Positions 5,131 to 12,620 of a DNA stretch of 17,740 bases are shown here, piece after piece. The stretch is from assembly GCA_020060485.1 (NCBI GenBank), contig JAGVAB010000066.1, positions 1-17,740 on the forward strand, written 5' to 3'. The stretch's first letter is position 1. The number at the start of each line of letters is the position of its first letter. Position numbers and translations under genes: made by a program. The notes beneath the pieces were generated by a model. The model had not been told where the DNA came from and made no database searches. It saw only the letters and a program-made list of their open reading frames with translations. The stretch comes from Anaerolineales bacterium (GTDB taxonomy: Bacteria; Chloroflexota; Anaerolineae; Anaerolineales; Anaerolineaceae).

Positions 5131-8100
5131 TCATCCTAATTCCGCCTCCAATGCCGCACAACTCTGCCGATACACATCCTGCAAAGCAGTTAGCAGGTAT
5201 CCAGCCTTCTGCAAATCACCGTTTTTGGCCAGCACCTCAATTTCGGCCGCCTGGGCGGATAATAATTTTGCTCCCACATTGGCGCTTGTTCCTTTGATGC
5301 TGTGCGCCATTTGCCGAAGCTGGACTGCATCTTTGTCCTCCACTGCCTGAAAAGCCTTCACCATTATGCTGCTTGATTCATTGAGGAAGATGTTCACTAG
5401 TTCTTGGAAAATATCCGGCTCGCCTTCCATCTGTAATTCACGAACGCCTTGAATTGTAGCCATGTCCAGCAAATCTGAAGTGTCAAATAGAACCGCTGGT
5501 TCATCCGTTCTTAGTGCATCCTTAATCGTCATATGACATTTTTGCAGCACGGCGTGCAGGTCTTCCAGCTTGACTGGCTTGCTGATATAGTCATCCATGC
5601 CTGCCTCAATACAAAGTTCACGATCACCCATCATGGCATTGGCTGTCATCGCAATCACCAGCATATGCTGGCCGGTGAGCTGTTCCTGTGTCCGCAGTTG
5701 GCGGGTCGCTTGAAAACCATCCATTTCAGGCATCTGGCAGTCCATCAGCACCAAATCATAGCGCTGCGGCTCGAGGTCCAGCTTTTCCAGTGCCTGTCTG
5801 CCTGTTGAGACGATCTCAACCTCATAACCCAGCTTCTTCAACTGTCTTAATGCCAACCGCTGGTTGGCAATATTATCATCCGCCACCAGTATCCGTCCTG
5901 TGCCAGGGGTGAATTCTGGCGTTTCTTTTGCCAGCTTATCGTTATTCCCTTCAAATCGCCGCAATATTTCAATTTCCTCAGGCACAAGACTGGCAATAAA
6001 TTGCAAAACCTCCATTGAATGCACAGGGCGTTCAAAGACTTTGGAAATCTTTTCTGGCAGGATTGGATTTTCACCTGATCCATCAGCCAGCAAGATCAGC
6101 GCCGGCTGTTTTTGAACACCTTCATTTCGCGTTTGAGCGATGATCGTCTGCAATTCACCATCAGTCAACATCTGGTCCATCAACACAGCAATGTAAAGAT
6201 GAGAATTCTCTACCGCAGTTTGCATCAACCTGGCCGCTTCACTGGCATTCTTTGCAAGGTCAACCTCAATTTTCCATGGACACAATTGTTGATGGAGATA
6301 TTGAGAGAAGGTATCGTTGGGACTCACCACCAGAACCTTGGTGCCTGCCACTCTTTTTCGAAGTTGCCCTTCTTCCATAAGCTTAACATTTCCGGCAAGC
6401 TCATAAGGAATGCTGAACCAGAATTGGGAACCCTTTCCTGGTATGCTCTGCACGCCAATCTTCCCGCCCATCAATTCCACCAGGCGCCTGCAGATCGCCA
6501 GCCCCAGGCCAGTTCCGCCAAATTTTCGGGTCGTACTGCTGTCTGCCTGTGTAAATGGCTGGAAAAGCTGGCCCTGCACCTCGTCCGAGATGCCAATACC
6601 AGAATCGCAAACTTCTATGCGCAGGTCTGCGTGCTGCCCGTCCATTGCCAACAAAACAGCATTGACCCTCACTTCCCCCTCTGAGGTGAACTTGATCGCA
6701 TTGCCAACCAGGTTGTTCAGTACCTGTCTCAAACGAACCGCGTCTCCCACTAACAGCCTGGGAACTTCCGGTGAAATATCCAATGCCAGTTTGAGTTCCT
6801 TTTCTGCCGCCTTTTGCTGAAACAGATCGACTGTGCCTTGGATCACTGGATGCAGCTCGAAGACCGTCTTTTCCAGAGTGAGTTTTCCGGCTTCGATTTT
6901 TGAAAAATCCAGTATATCGTTCAAAATTGTCAACAACATGTAAGCGGATTCATGGATCAACTGGGTATATTCTCTTTGTTCATCTGCCAAATCTGTATCA
7001 AGAAGCAGATCAGTCATCCCAATTACAGCGTTCATGGGTGTACGGATCTCATGACTCATGGTTGCCAGAAATTCCGACTTGAGCTGCGATACTTCCAGCG
7101 CCTTGTCACGCGCCAATGCCAGAGCTTCGTTTTTCTCAGCAATTTCCCTGGCGCTCACTTGCAGTTGATGCAGGAATTGTTCTCTTTCAATTTCACTGCT
7201 GATCCATTGCGCCATCAAACGCAAAAACTCCTCATCAGTTGCCGTGAAATGTTCCGGTTTGGGTGAATCACTGGAGAAAGAGAGCGTGCCAAACAACTCA
7301 CCTGCCACAGTCAATTTGATCCCCAGATAGGCCTCAATCCCGTATCTTAAATAACAAGGGTGGGAATGACGTGCAGCATCCTGTCCGGCATGATGAAAGG
7401 CCAATGGCCTGTCTGTTTCCAGCACATCCAGACAAAAAGTATCTTCCAATTGCATAACCATCCCGCGCTGCACTTTGCCAGTGCCAGAATATGCCTCTAT
7501 GACTGTGTATCGATCACCCTCAATTTGTGCCAGGGAACCTGCCTCCAGCCCAAAATGGGTGCAGCCCATATGCAATAAGGCTTGAATTTTCTCGGAAAAC
7601 TGCACCTCCCTGGCAGACGAAATGGTGTACAACTCGCGCATGAACTCTTCACTTCTGCGCAACGCGGTCTCGATTTTCTTTCGCTGGGTCAGATCCGTCA
7701 CGACAATGATCGACCCGGTCATCTTTCCATCCCTAACCAGTGGCACGTCAGTGATCAAAACGTATACCACCTCCCCGTTCACCCGGCGCAGACGAGTCTC
7801 CAGGCTTTGCACCAGCAGTGAGCTGTCCTCGCGTTGAAAAGCCGTCAAAAGGGAAGAATGATCTTCTTCGAATGACACATCCTGCAGGGTTTTATTAAGC
7901 AGAACGTCGGTTTGGTAACCAAGCAATTGGGCCATCGCCGGGTTCACAAATTCAAAATTTCCATCCGGTCCGGTCACCATTAACCCCTGACCCATATTGT
8001 TCATGATCCTGAGTGCAAAGTCGCGTTGCAGCCCAAGGGCTTTTTCAGCCTGTGTACGCTCCGTGATGTCAAGAGCAATACCCAAAACCCCCGTTACCTT

Positions 8101-9888
8101 TCCCAGGATGCTGGTAAAAGGTTCCACATAGGCCTGAAAAACGCGCTGCCCAATCGACATTTCATAAGCAATGGCCTGTCCCTTTAAAGCGGATTGATGC
8201 GCCTGTTGAGCCTTGCCATCCCCTCCTGCGGTCACCATCTCCTGTAAAAGTTGATGTCGCTGGTCAGCCGCCAGTCCGGCAAACCCGCTGCCTCTGTTCG
8301 AGGTAATATTCAAATCCAGGTCAGTTGTCCACAGGATCGCAGGCAATTGATCCAGCATCAACAACAATCTTGTCTCACTCTCCCGCAACGCCACGGATGC
8401 CTGGCGGCGTTCTTCATACAAGGAAATGGATGACGCCGCAGACTTCAACAAAGCAATTTCTGAAGGTGACCATGATCCAGGATTAAAACAATGGTCAAAG
8501 CCAATGAACCCAAAAAAAACATTCCGGACAATGATGGGCAATACCAGGATCGATTCAATGTCCTGAGGCTTCAAGATTTCCTGTTCCGATTCCGGAAAAT
8601 CTGCGACATTTCCAACAAGATAGATTCCTTGCGAGAGAATATCAAACCAGCGGCCTAATCCGTCCGTAAACGGCATATTCTGAAATTTCGGGTTTTGCAG
8701 CTGGGGTGTTATGCCCTTTGCTGCCCATTCCGCTTTTTGACTGGTCAACAAATCGCCGTTTTCGCCAACGTAGTTGACAAACAGGTATGCCCGATCTGCA
8801 CCTGAAGCTTCGCCCAGCGAGCGCATGATCTGCTGATAGATCAAATCAGGATTATCTACACGCAATAAGAGAATCTGAACTTCCACCAATGCCGCCAGAT
8901 ACCGCTCCCGGGTATCCAACTCCTGTTCAGCTTTTTGCCGGTTTTGCTGCGTCACCTGCTCCTGCGCCGACAACTGTGAAAGTTCCAACAATGGCGACAG
9001 AAGTTTGGCAGCGTCTTCGGCCAGCCGGATTTCTTCCGGGAGATAATGCCGGGGATTGCTTGCACCCAGGCACAACACTCCCGCAACTTGATCACGCACG
9101 GTGACTGGAACGGTCGCAACAGAAGAAAACCCCACCAGATTGCCCAGCGTATTGATCCATTCCATATCTGATTCTTGATGCACATCTACTGTGGAAAAAG
9201 ATCTGCCAGACTTCAGCCACTCAGACAACCCGGGAATCTCTGAAACCGGTATTCGCGTGCCAATCACCAAAGACGATTCTACGCCTTGAGAAACAGCCTT
9301 GATCTCAAGATAGTCATATTGGCTGTCCGTCAAAGACAGCAACGCCTCTGCATCATGCAAAGCATCCGCCAACAACTTGCAAACGATTTCGCATGTTCCG
9401 TCCAGGTCTGGTGATCCAGACACAGCCCGGAGCATACGGTCTAGGATGCCCTCTTCTTTGCTGCCAGATCTACCTTCAGCAGAAATACAATCCCCGCTTT
9501 CTGCCGCCTGCACTTTGAACATCACCAGTGAACCACCATTCCATCCCAGTTTCTCTGCAAAGACCTCCACACCTGTATCCGGACTGGTATGATTCGCTTT
9601 ACGCTGCTTTGTATGAAAAGGATGACCGGCCAGGGTTGCCTGTATATATTGATCAAATTCATGAGCGGTGAAACCAGGTTGAAGCATACCGGCAAAATAA
9701 AATGGCGATTCATCGAATATATCTGGAGTTTCCTGGCAACCCAGCAGTTCAACGAAAGCAGGGCTGTAGGCGATCAGTTTTCTGGCGGCCGGATCATACA
9801 CTGCATAGCCATCAGCAAGATGCGAAAAAGCGGCCTTCAGCAGCCCAATTTCTTTGTTGTTGCAGTCGATCCCTAAATCACCTGACAT
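5131..9888 (-). CDS. Cytoplasmic hybrid sensor histidine kinase with full phosphorelay (PAS-GAF-GAF-PAS-PAS-GAF-HisKA-HATPase-REC-REC-HPt)
   Basis: A 1585-residue multi-domain kinase. Approximate order: PAS (12-120), GAF (147-300), short coiled coil, GAF (329-493), PAS (498-610, ending IALDITERTQAE), PAS (615-740, ending VVTDLTQRKKIE), GAF (743-900), linker helix, HisKA with phospho-acceptor His946 in MSHEIRTPMNAVIGM, HATPase_c with N-box Asn1063 (NLVGNAIKF) and the G boxes DSGIGI and GGTGLGLAI, REC1 (about 1180-1300), REC2 (about 1329-1450) with phospho-acceptor Asp1383 (LVLMDCQMPEMDG) and HPt (about 1485-1580) with His1529 (MAHSIKGTSANVGA). No transmembrane segment or signal peptide is visible, so it is a soluble sensor of an intracellular signal, probably through the stacked GAF/PAS modules. 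REC1 keeps Asp1238 but has lost the usual acidic pair and the Lys-Pro motif (ERP). Start ATG 9888 has AAAGGA at 7 bases. It is last in a four-gene same-strand run; the upstream receiver-ATPase fusion is a plausible partner. Confidence 0.95.
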   Translation of the reverse strand: MSGDLGIDCNNKEIGLLKAAFSHLADGYAVYDPAARKLIAYSPAFVELLGCQETPDIFDESPFYFAGMLQPGFTAHEFDQYIQATLAGHPFHTKQRKANHTSPDTGVEVFAEKLGWNGGSLVMFKVQAAESGDCISAEGRSGSKEEGILDRMLRAVSGSPDLDGTCEIVCKLLADALHDAEALLSLTDSQYDYLEIKAVSQGVESSLVIGTRIPVSEIPGLSEWLKSGRSFSTVDVHQESDMEWINTLGNLVGFSSVATVPVTVRDQVAGVLCLGASNPRHYLPEEIRLAEDAAKLLSPLLELSQLSAQEQVTQQNRQKAEQELDTRERYLAALVEVQILLLRVDNPDLIYQQIMRSLGEASGADRAYLFVNYVGENGDLLTSQKAEWAAKGITPQLQNPKFQNMPFTDGLGRWFDILSQGIYLVGNVADFPESEQEILKPQDIESILVLPIIVRNVFFGFIGFDHCFNPGSWSPSEIALLKSAASSISLYEERRQASVALRESETRLLLMLDQLPAILWTTDLDLNITSNRGSGFAGLAADQRHQLLQEMVTAGGDGKAQQAHQSALKGQAIAYEMSIGQRVFQAYVEPFTSILGKVTGVLGIALDITERTQAEKALGLQRDFALRIMNNMGQGLMVTGPDGNFEFVNPAMAQLLGYQTDVLLNKTLQDVSFEEDHSSLLTAFQREDSSLLVQSLETRLRRVNGEVVYVLITDVPLVRDGKMTGSIIVVTDLTQRKKIETALRRSEEFMRELYTISSAREVQFSEKIQALLHMGCTHFGLEAGSLAQIEGDRYTVIEAYSGTGKVQRGMVMQLEDTFCLDVLETDRPLAFHHAGQDAARHSHPCYLRYGIEAYLGIKLTVAGELFGTLSFSSDSPKPEHFTATDEEFLRLMAQWISSEIEREQFLHQLQVSAREIAEKNEALALARDKALEVSQLKSEFLATMSHEIRTPMNAVIGMTDLLLDTDLADEQREYTQLIHESAYMLLTILNDILDFSKIEAGKLTLEKTVFELHPVIQGTVDLFQQKAAEKELKLALDISPEVPRLLVGDAVRLRQVLNNLVGNAIKFTSEGEVRVNAVLLAMDGQHADLRIEVCDSGIGISDEVQGQLFQPFTQADSSTTRKFGGTGLGLAICRRLVELMGGKIGVQSIPGKGSQFWFSIPYELAGNVKLMEEGQLRKRVAGTKVLVVSPNDTFSQYLHQQLCPWKIEVDLAKNASEAARLMQTAVENSHLYIAVLMDQMLTDGELQTIIAQTRNEGVQKQPALILLADGSGENPILPEKISKVFERPVHSMEVLQFIASLVPEEIEILRRFEGNNDKLAKETPEFTPGTGRILVADDNIANQRLALRQLKKLGYEVEIVSTGRQALEKLDLEPQRYDLVLMDCQMPEMDGFQATRQLRTQEQLTGQHMLVIAMTANAMMGDRELCIEAGMDDYISKPVKLEDLHAVLQKCHMTIKDALRTDEPAVLFDTSDLLDMATIQGVRELQMEGEPDIFQELVNIFLNESSSIMVKAFQAVEDKDAVQLRQMAHSIKGTSANVGAKLLSAQAAEIEVLAKNGDLQKAGYLLTALQDVYRQSCAALEAELG

Positions 9889-9952
9889 TCAGCATCCTTT
9901 GCAGTTGGAAAAATATTTTGGGTCTCTGGGGTTGGCCGTGAAAGAAGGGTTA

Positions 9953-9995
9953 GGTGGGGGTGTTTCTGACGTTCTGCGTCAGAAACACCCCCACC
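9953..9995. repeat. Strong 19-bp inverted repeat upstream of the hybrid kinase
   Basis: Arms 9953-9971 and 9977-9995 are exact reverse complements (core gtgggggtgtttctgacg) around a 5-base loop ttctg. It lies in the 148-base gap between the regulatory-domain gene (stop at 10037) and the kinase start. Neither side has a T run, so a simple rho-independent terminator is unlikely. It may lower kinase expression relative to the upstream genes, protect the upstream mRNA 3' end, or be a dispersed palindromic element like the one at 31-53. I see nothing else in 9889-10036. Confidence 0.7.
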
Positions 9996-10036
9996 CCTGC
10001 TACACATCACGCCACTTCCAAAGGAACCAGTATTTC

Positions 10037-10468
10037 TCAAGGTGTTGCAGTGGCAATGACCGAGATCCTGCCCAGTTCCATGGTCTGGCCTGCGATCACG
10101 GTGATTGGATATTCCCAGCCCGTCAGACCGTAACCCACCACCAGAGTGCGCTGGCCTTCAGGAATTCCGCCCAGCAAGAACCGGCCTGTTTCATCGGAGA
10201 AGGTCCCCAGGCCGGTTCCGGCCACCAATACTTCTGCTTTCACAGCATTGCCATCCTGATCGACCACAAAGCCAGATATGCTTCCTTTTCCACGTAAAGC
10301 GTCTGTGACGCCGGAACCCCAAAAATTGACCACGGTCAAAACCAGCAAGACCATCACCAAGCCGGCAATCAACCAGCGCAAATTTTTTTTCCTCGGTATT
10401 GGCGCTGACGATTGTTCAGATTCGGGATAAATGACATGATCGAAACTGGGAGAATCCTGTAAAGACAT
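10037..10468 (-). CDS. Single-pass membrane protein with carboxypeptidase-regulatory-like domain
   Basis: A 143-residue protein. A hydrophilic N-terminus ending PRKKNLRW is followed by one membrane segment (about 31-50, LIAGLVMVLLVLTVVNFW), then a transthyretin-like beta-sandwich (about 62-137) with the typical pattern GSISGFVVDQDGNAV...TFSDETGRFLLGGIPEG. The basic residues before the membrane segment favour N-in, so the sandwich would face outside. Domains of this type usually mediate binding rather than catalysis. Start ATG 10468 has GAGAGGA at 8 bases. It follows the receiver-ATPase gene by 15 bases and precedes the kinase, so co-transcription is likely. Its role in the cluster is unknown; an extracytoplasmic partner for the signalling proteins is only a guess. 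Confidence 0.8.
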   Translation of the reverse strand: MSLQDSPSFDHVIYPESEQSSAPIPRKKNLRWLIAGLVMVLLVLTVVNFWGSGVTDALRGKGSISGFVVDQDGNAVKAEVLVAGTGLGTFSDETGRFLLGGIPEGQRTLVVGYGLTGWEYPITVIAGQTMELGRISVIATATP

Positions 10469-10483
10469 GGGGCATTCCTCTCT

Positions 10484-11698
10484 CTATTTCTTTTTCTGCC
10501 GGACTTTTTGACGCTCAATCACCCGCCGCCACGCCGCTGTTGGTTCAACTGGTCTGGCCTTGCGGTCTTCTTCGCGGGCAAAGCTGAATGCAAGGTCTTC
10601 AAACAAAGCACCAATGGGCGAGGTCTCCGCTTCCAGAACAGGCGGTTTCCCCAAATTGATCGATGTTACCAGAGGCTCCGATGCGAACGGGATCATGAAT
10701 GAAACCGGTTTTCTCATCACACCTTCAATATCGCTTCTGGCCAACCCCTTGCGCTCAAATATCCAATTCATGGATACATGAATATCAGTTTTTGAATATC
10801 CCAGGGTTTCAAAAACCTCCAGCGCTCCCACAGTTGCCCGTACTGATGCCAGCTCCGGGGCCATCATCAGGATCACATCATCAGCAAAATCCAGCCCAGT
10901 CAAGGTTACATCGCTAAAATCATGCGGCAGATCCAGGACAATATAGTTGAATTGCGAGCGCAGCACCTCCAGTACTTTGCGCATCGAATCTATTTGAACC
11001 GCCTCCCCTTCCACCGAAGTACGCGGCGCTGCAAGCACATACAACCCTGAATCATGCTTCAGTAAGACGTTGCGCACAACTTCATCGTCAATTTCTTCTG
11101 GAGCGATCTTTCCAAGATCAGCCCAGGTGTTGCGCAAAGGCAGATTAAGCATCAATGCACTTTGCCCCATGGTTAAGACCATATCCACCAAGACGACTGG
11201 CTGCTTCCAAACTTGACACAACCCGGCAGCCAGGTTGGCAGCCATCATCGAAACGCCAACCCCGCCGCGCAAGGAGAATATCGCACTGACCTTGGAATTG
11301 ATGGTCTGCTTTTCCAGCGGAACGCGCACCGACCTGCGCAAGAGGACACCCACCCGAACCAGCAATTCCGCCGGCTGGAAAGGTTTGGTCAGGTAATCAT
11401 CTGCCCCAGCCTCGAAACCTTTGATCTTTTCCTCCAGGGTATCGTTGGCTGTCAACATCATGATCGGGACACCGGTCATGTTCGGCATCTTTCGTAACCG
11501 CTGGCACACCTCATATCCATCCATCTCTGGCATGTTGATGTCCAGCAGGATCAGATCCGGCTTTAATTCAGCAACTACCTTTAATGCTTCCGGGCCGCTC
11601 TGGGCGGTGCGAACCTCATAACCTCCTTTTTCCAAAGAAGCCGAGACCACTTTCAGATTCACCAGATTGTCATCCACAGCCAGAATACGCTCTGCCAT
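10484..11698 (-). CDS. Response regulator fused to TadZ/CpaE-like (MinD-family) ATPase domain
   Basis: A 404-residue protein. Residues 4-120 are a CheY-like receiver with acidic pair VDD (8-10), phospho-acceptor Asp53 (LLDINMPEMDG), Thr83 and Lys105 (LTKPF). Residues about 136-375 form a MinD/ParA-type P-loop domain of the CpaE/TadZ kind: deviant Walker A at 141-150 reads FSLRGGVGVS, switch-like LVDMVL (Asp172) and Walker B IVLDLP (Asp256). Both lysines of the KGGxGKT/S motif are replaced (by Arg and Val), so ATP binding or turnover may be altered; TadZ proteins are known for atypical Walker motifs. In known systems TadZ/CpaE localises pilus machinery to a pole. No other Tad genes are here. 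Start ATG 11698 has AAGGAGA at 7 bases; the longer open frame to 11785 overlaps the preceding gene. The tail is strongly basic (RQKVRQKKK). Confidence 0.88.
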   Translation of the reverse strand: MAERILAVDDNLVNLKVVSASLEKGGYEVRTAQSGPEALKVVAELKPDLILLDINMPEMDGYEVCQRLRKMPNMTGVPIMMLTANDTLEEKIKGFEAGADDYLTKPFQPAELLVRVGVLLRRSVRVPLEKQTINSKVSAIFSLRGGVGVSMMAANLAAGLCQVWKQPVVLVDMVLTMGQSALMLNLPLRNTWADLGKIAPEEIDDEVVRNVLLKHDSGLYVLAAPRTSVEGEAVQIDSMRKVLEVLRSQFNYIVLDLPHDFSDVTLTGLDFADDVILMMAPELASVRATVGALEVFETLGYSKTDIHVSMNWIFERKGLARSDIEGVMRKPVSFMIPFASEPLVTSINLGKPPVLEAETSPIGALFEDLAFSFAREEDRKARPVEPTAAWRRVIERQKVRQKKK

Positions 11699-11726
11699 TG
11701 GCAATTCTCCTTTTCTTTCTGACGCA

Positions 11727-12422
11727 CTACTCAACCTGGAATAATGAATCTTGCCCCGGTTGCGGTGCCAGACATTCTGCGGCATCCACCCTGGGATTGT
11801 TCACGATCCGGGAAACAGCATACCGTTCCAGAAACCCATCATCGACAGGTCTTAGCAGTGCTTGCAAAGCCGGGTTAGCCAGCGGCGCCAGCCATTCCCA
11901 TCGTGCTTTTTCATCCAGAATAACCGGCATGCGATCATGGATAGGCTGCACGACCTTGTTTGCCGGGCACGTGATGATGGTGCAGCTCTGCAATTCGTTC
12001 CCGTTCTGGTCTTGCCAGCGATCCCACAAACCAGCAAACGTGAACGGCAAGCCATGTTTCTCGTGAAAATAATACGGGACGGAGGCAGCCCCCTGGCTGC
12101 CAGGTTTAAGCCATTCATAAAACCCATCCGCCAGGATCAAGCACCTGCGTTGCTGAAACGCCTGGCGAAAGGCCGGTTTTTCGGCCACGGTCTCTGCCCG
12201 GGCATTGATCAGCCTGCTGCCGATCCCGGTCGATTTCGCCCAAAAGGGCACCAGTCCCCACATCATCCAATGCACATCCCGGTGATCCGGGTCCAGAACA
12301 ACCGCCACAGGCTGTGAAGGCGCAACATTAAATCTGGGCTTCCAGTCTTCAGGCAATTCGCCCAGTCCCAGTTTAAGCTGAATCTCCTCAGCTTCCAGCG
12401 TGATCGAAAACCGCCCGCACAT
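11727..12422 (-). CDS. SRAP-domain abasic-site processing protein (YedK/HMCES family)
   Basis: A 231-residue protein, full length for the family (E. coli YedK is 222). It forms a covalent thiazolidine link with abasic sites in single-stranded DNA, shielding them. Key residues are all visible: Cys2 (MCGRF, exposed after Met removal), Asn73 (INARAET), Glu103 (GFYEW) and His162 (IHDRMP), plus FNVAPSQ (31-37) and the MWGLVPFWAK segment (54-63). Start ATG 12422 has GAGGG just upstream and a strong promoter at 12462-12489. It is the first gene of a four-gene minus-strand run, 28 bases ahead of the receiver-ATPase fusion. The linkage to signalling genes may be only positional. Confidence 0.95.
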   Translation of the reverse strand: MCGRFSITLEAEEIQLKLGLGELPEDWKPRFNVAPSQPVAVVLDPDHRDVHWMMWGLVPFWAKSTGIGSRLINARAETVAEKPAFRQAFQQRRCLILADGFYEWLKPGSQGAASVPYYFHEKHGLPFTFAGLWDRWQDQNGNELQSCTIITCPANKVVQPIHDRMPVILDEKARWEWLAPLANPALQALLRPVDDGFLERYAVSRIVNNPRVDAAECLAPQPGQDSLFQVE

Positions 12423-12461
12423 TTTTCCCTCACATGGGATGGATCACTTCTCTTTTATTCT

Positions 12462-12489
12462 ATTATATCTTGCCTGCAAATACTGTAAA
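12462..12489 (-). promoter_or_regulatory. Sigma-70-type promoter of the SRAP gene and possible downstream operon
   Basis: Minus strand -35 TTTACA (12489-12484, five of six consensus bases), 16-base spacer, perfect -10 TATAAT (12467-12462), about 40 bases before ATG 12422. Confidence 0.75.
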
Positions 12490-12575
12490 TATTCCATTTG
12501 TTTTCCACCCGAGACCATTCCCCCAATTCTCTGTGCATTCACCACACCAGTACATTTTGCTCCGCCTTTGTAGAT

Positions 12576-12581
12576 TATAAT
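12576..12581 (+). promoter_or_regulatory. Probable -10 box of the ftcD operon
   Basis: Perfect TATAAT 40 bases upstream of ATG 12621. The -35 region has no good match at 16-18 bases, so an activator or a weak promoter is possible. Divergent from the SRAP promoter, with the two -10 boxes about 110 bases apart. Confidence 0.45.
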
Positions 12582-12620
12582 AACCCCATCCTCTGCAACT
12601 GACGAATGGAGAAGACAACC

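Noticed and set aside
6112..6684. 190-codon plus-strand open frame inside the hybrid kinase
   Set aside because: Antisense to conserved receiver and HATPase coding sequence; its translation shows no domain and is explained by the codon bias of the real gene.
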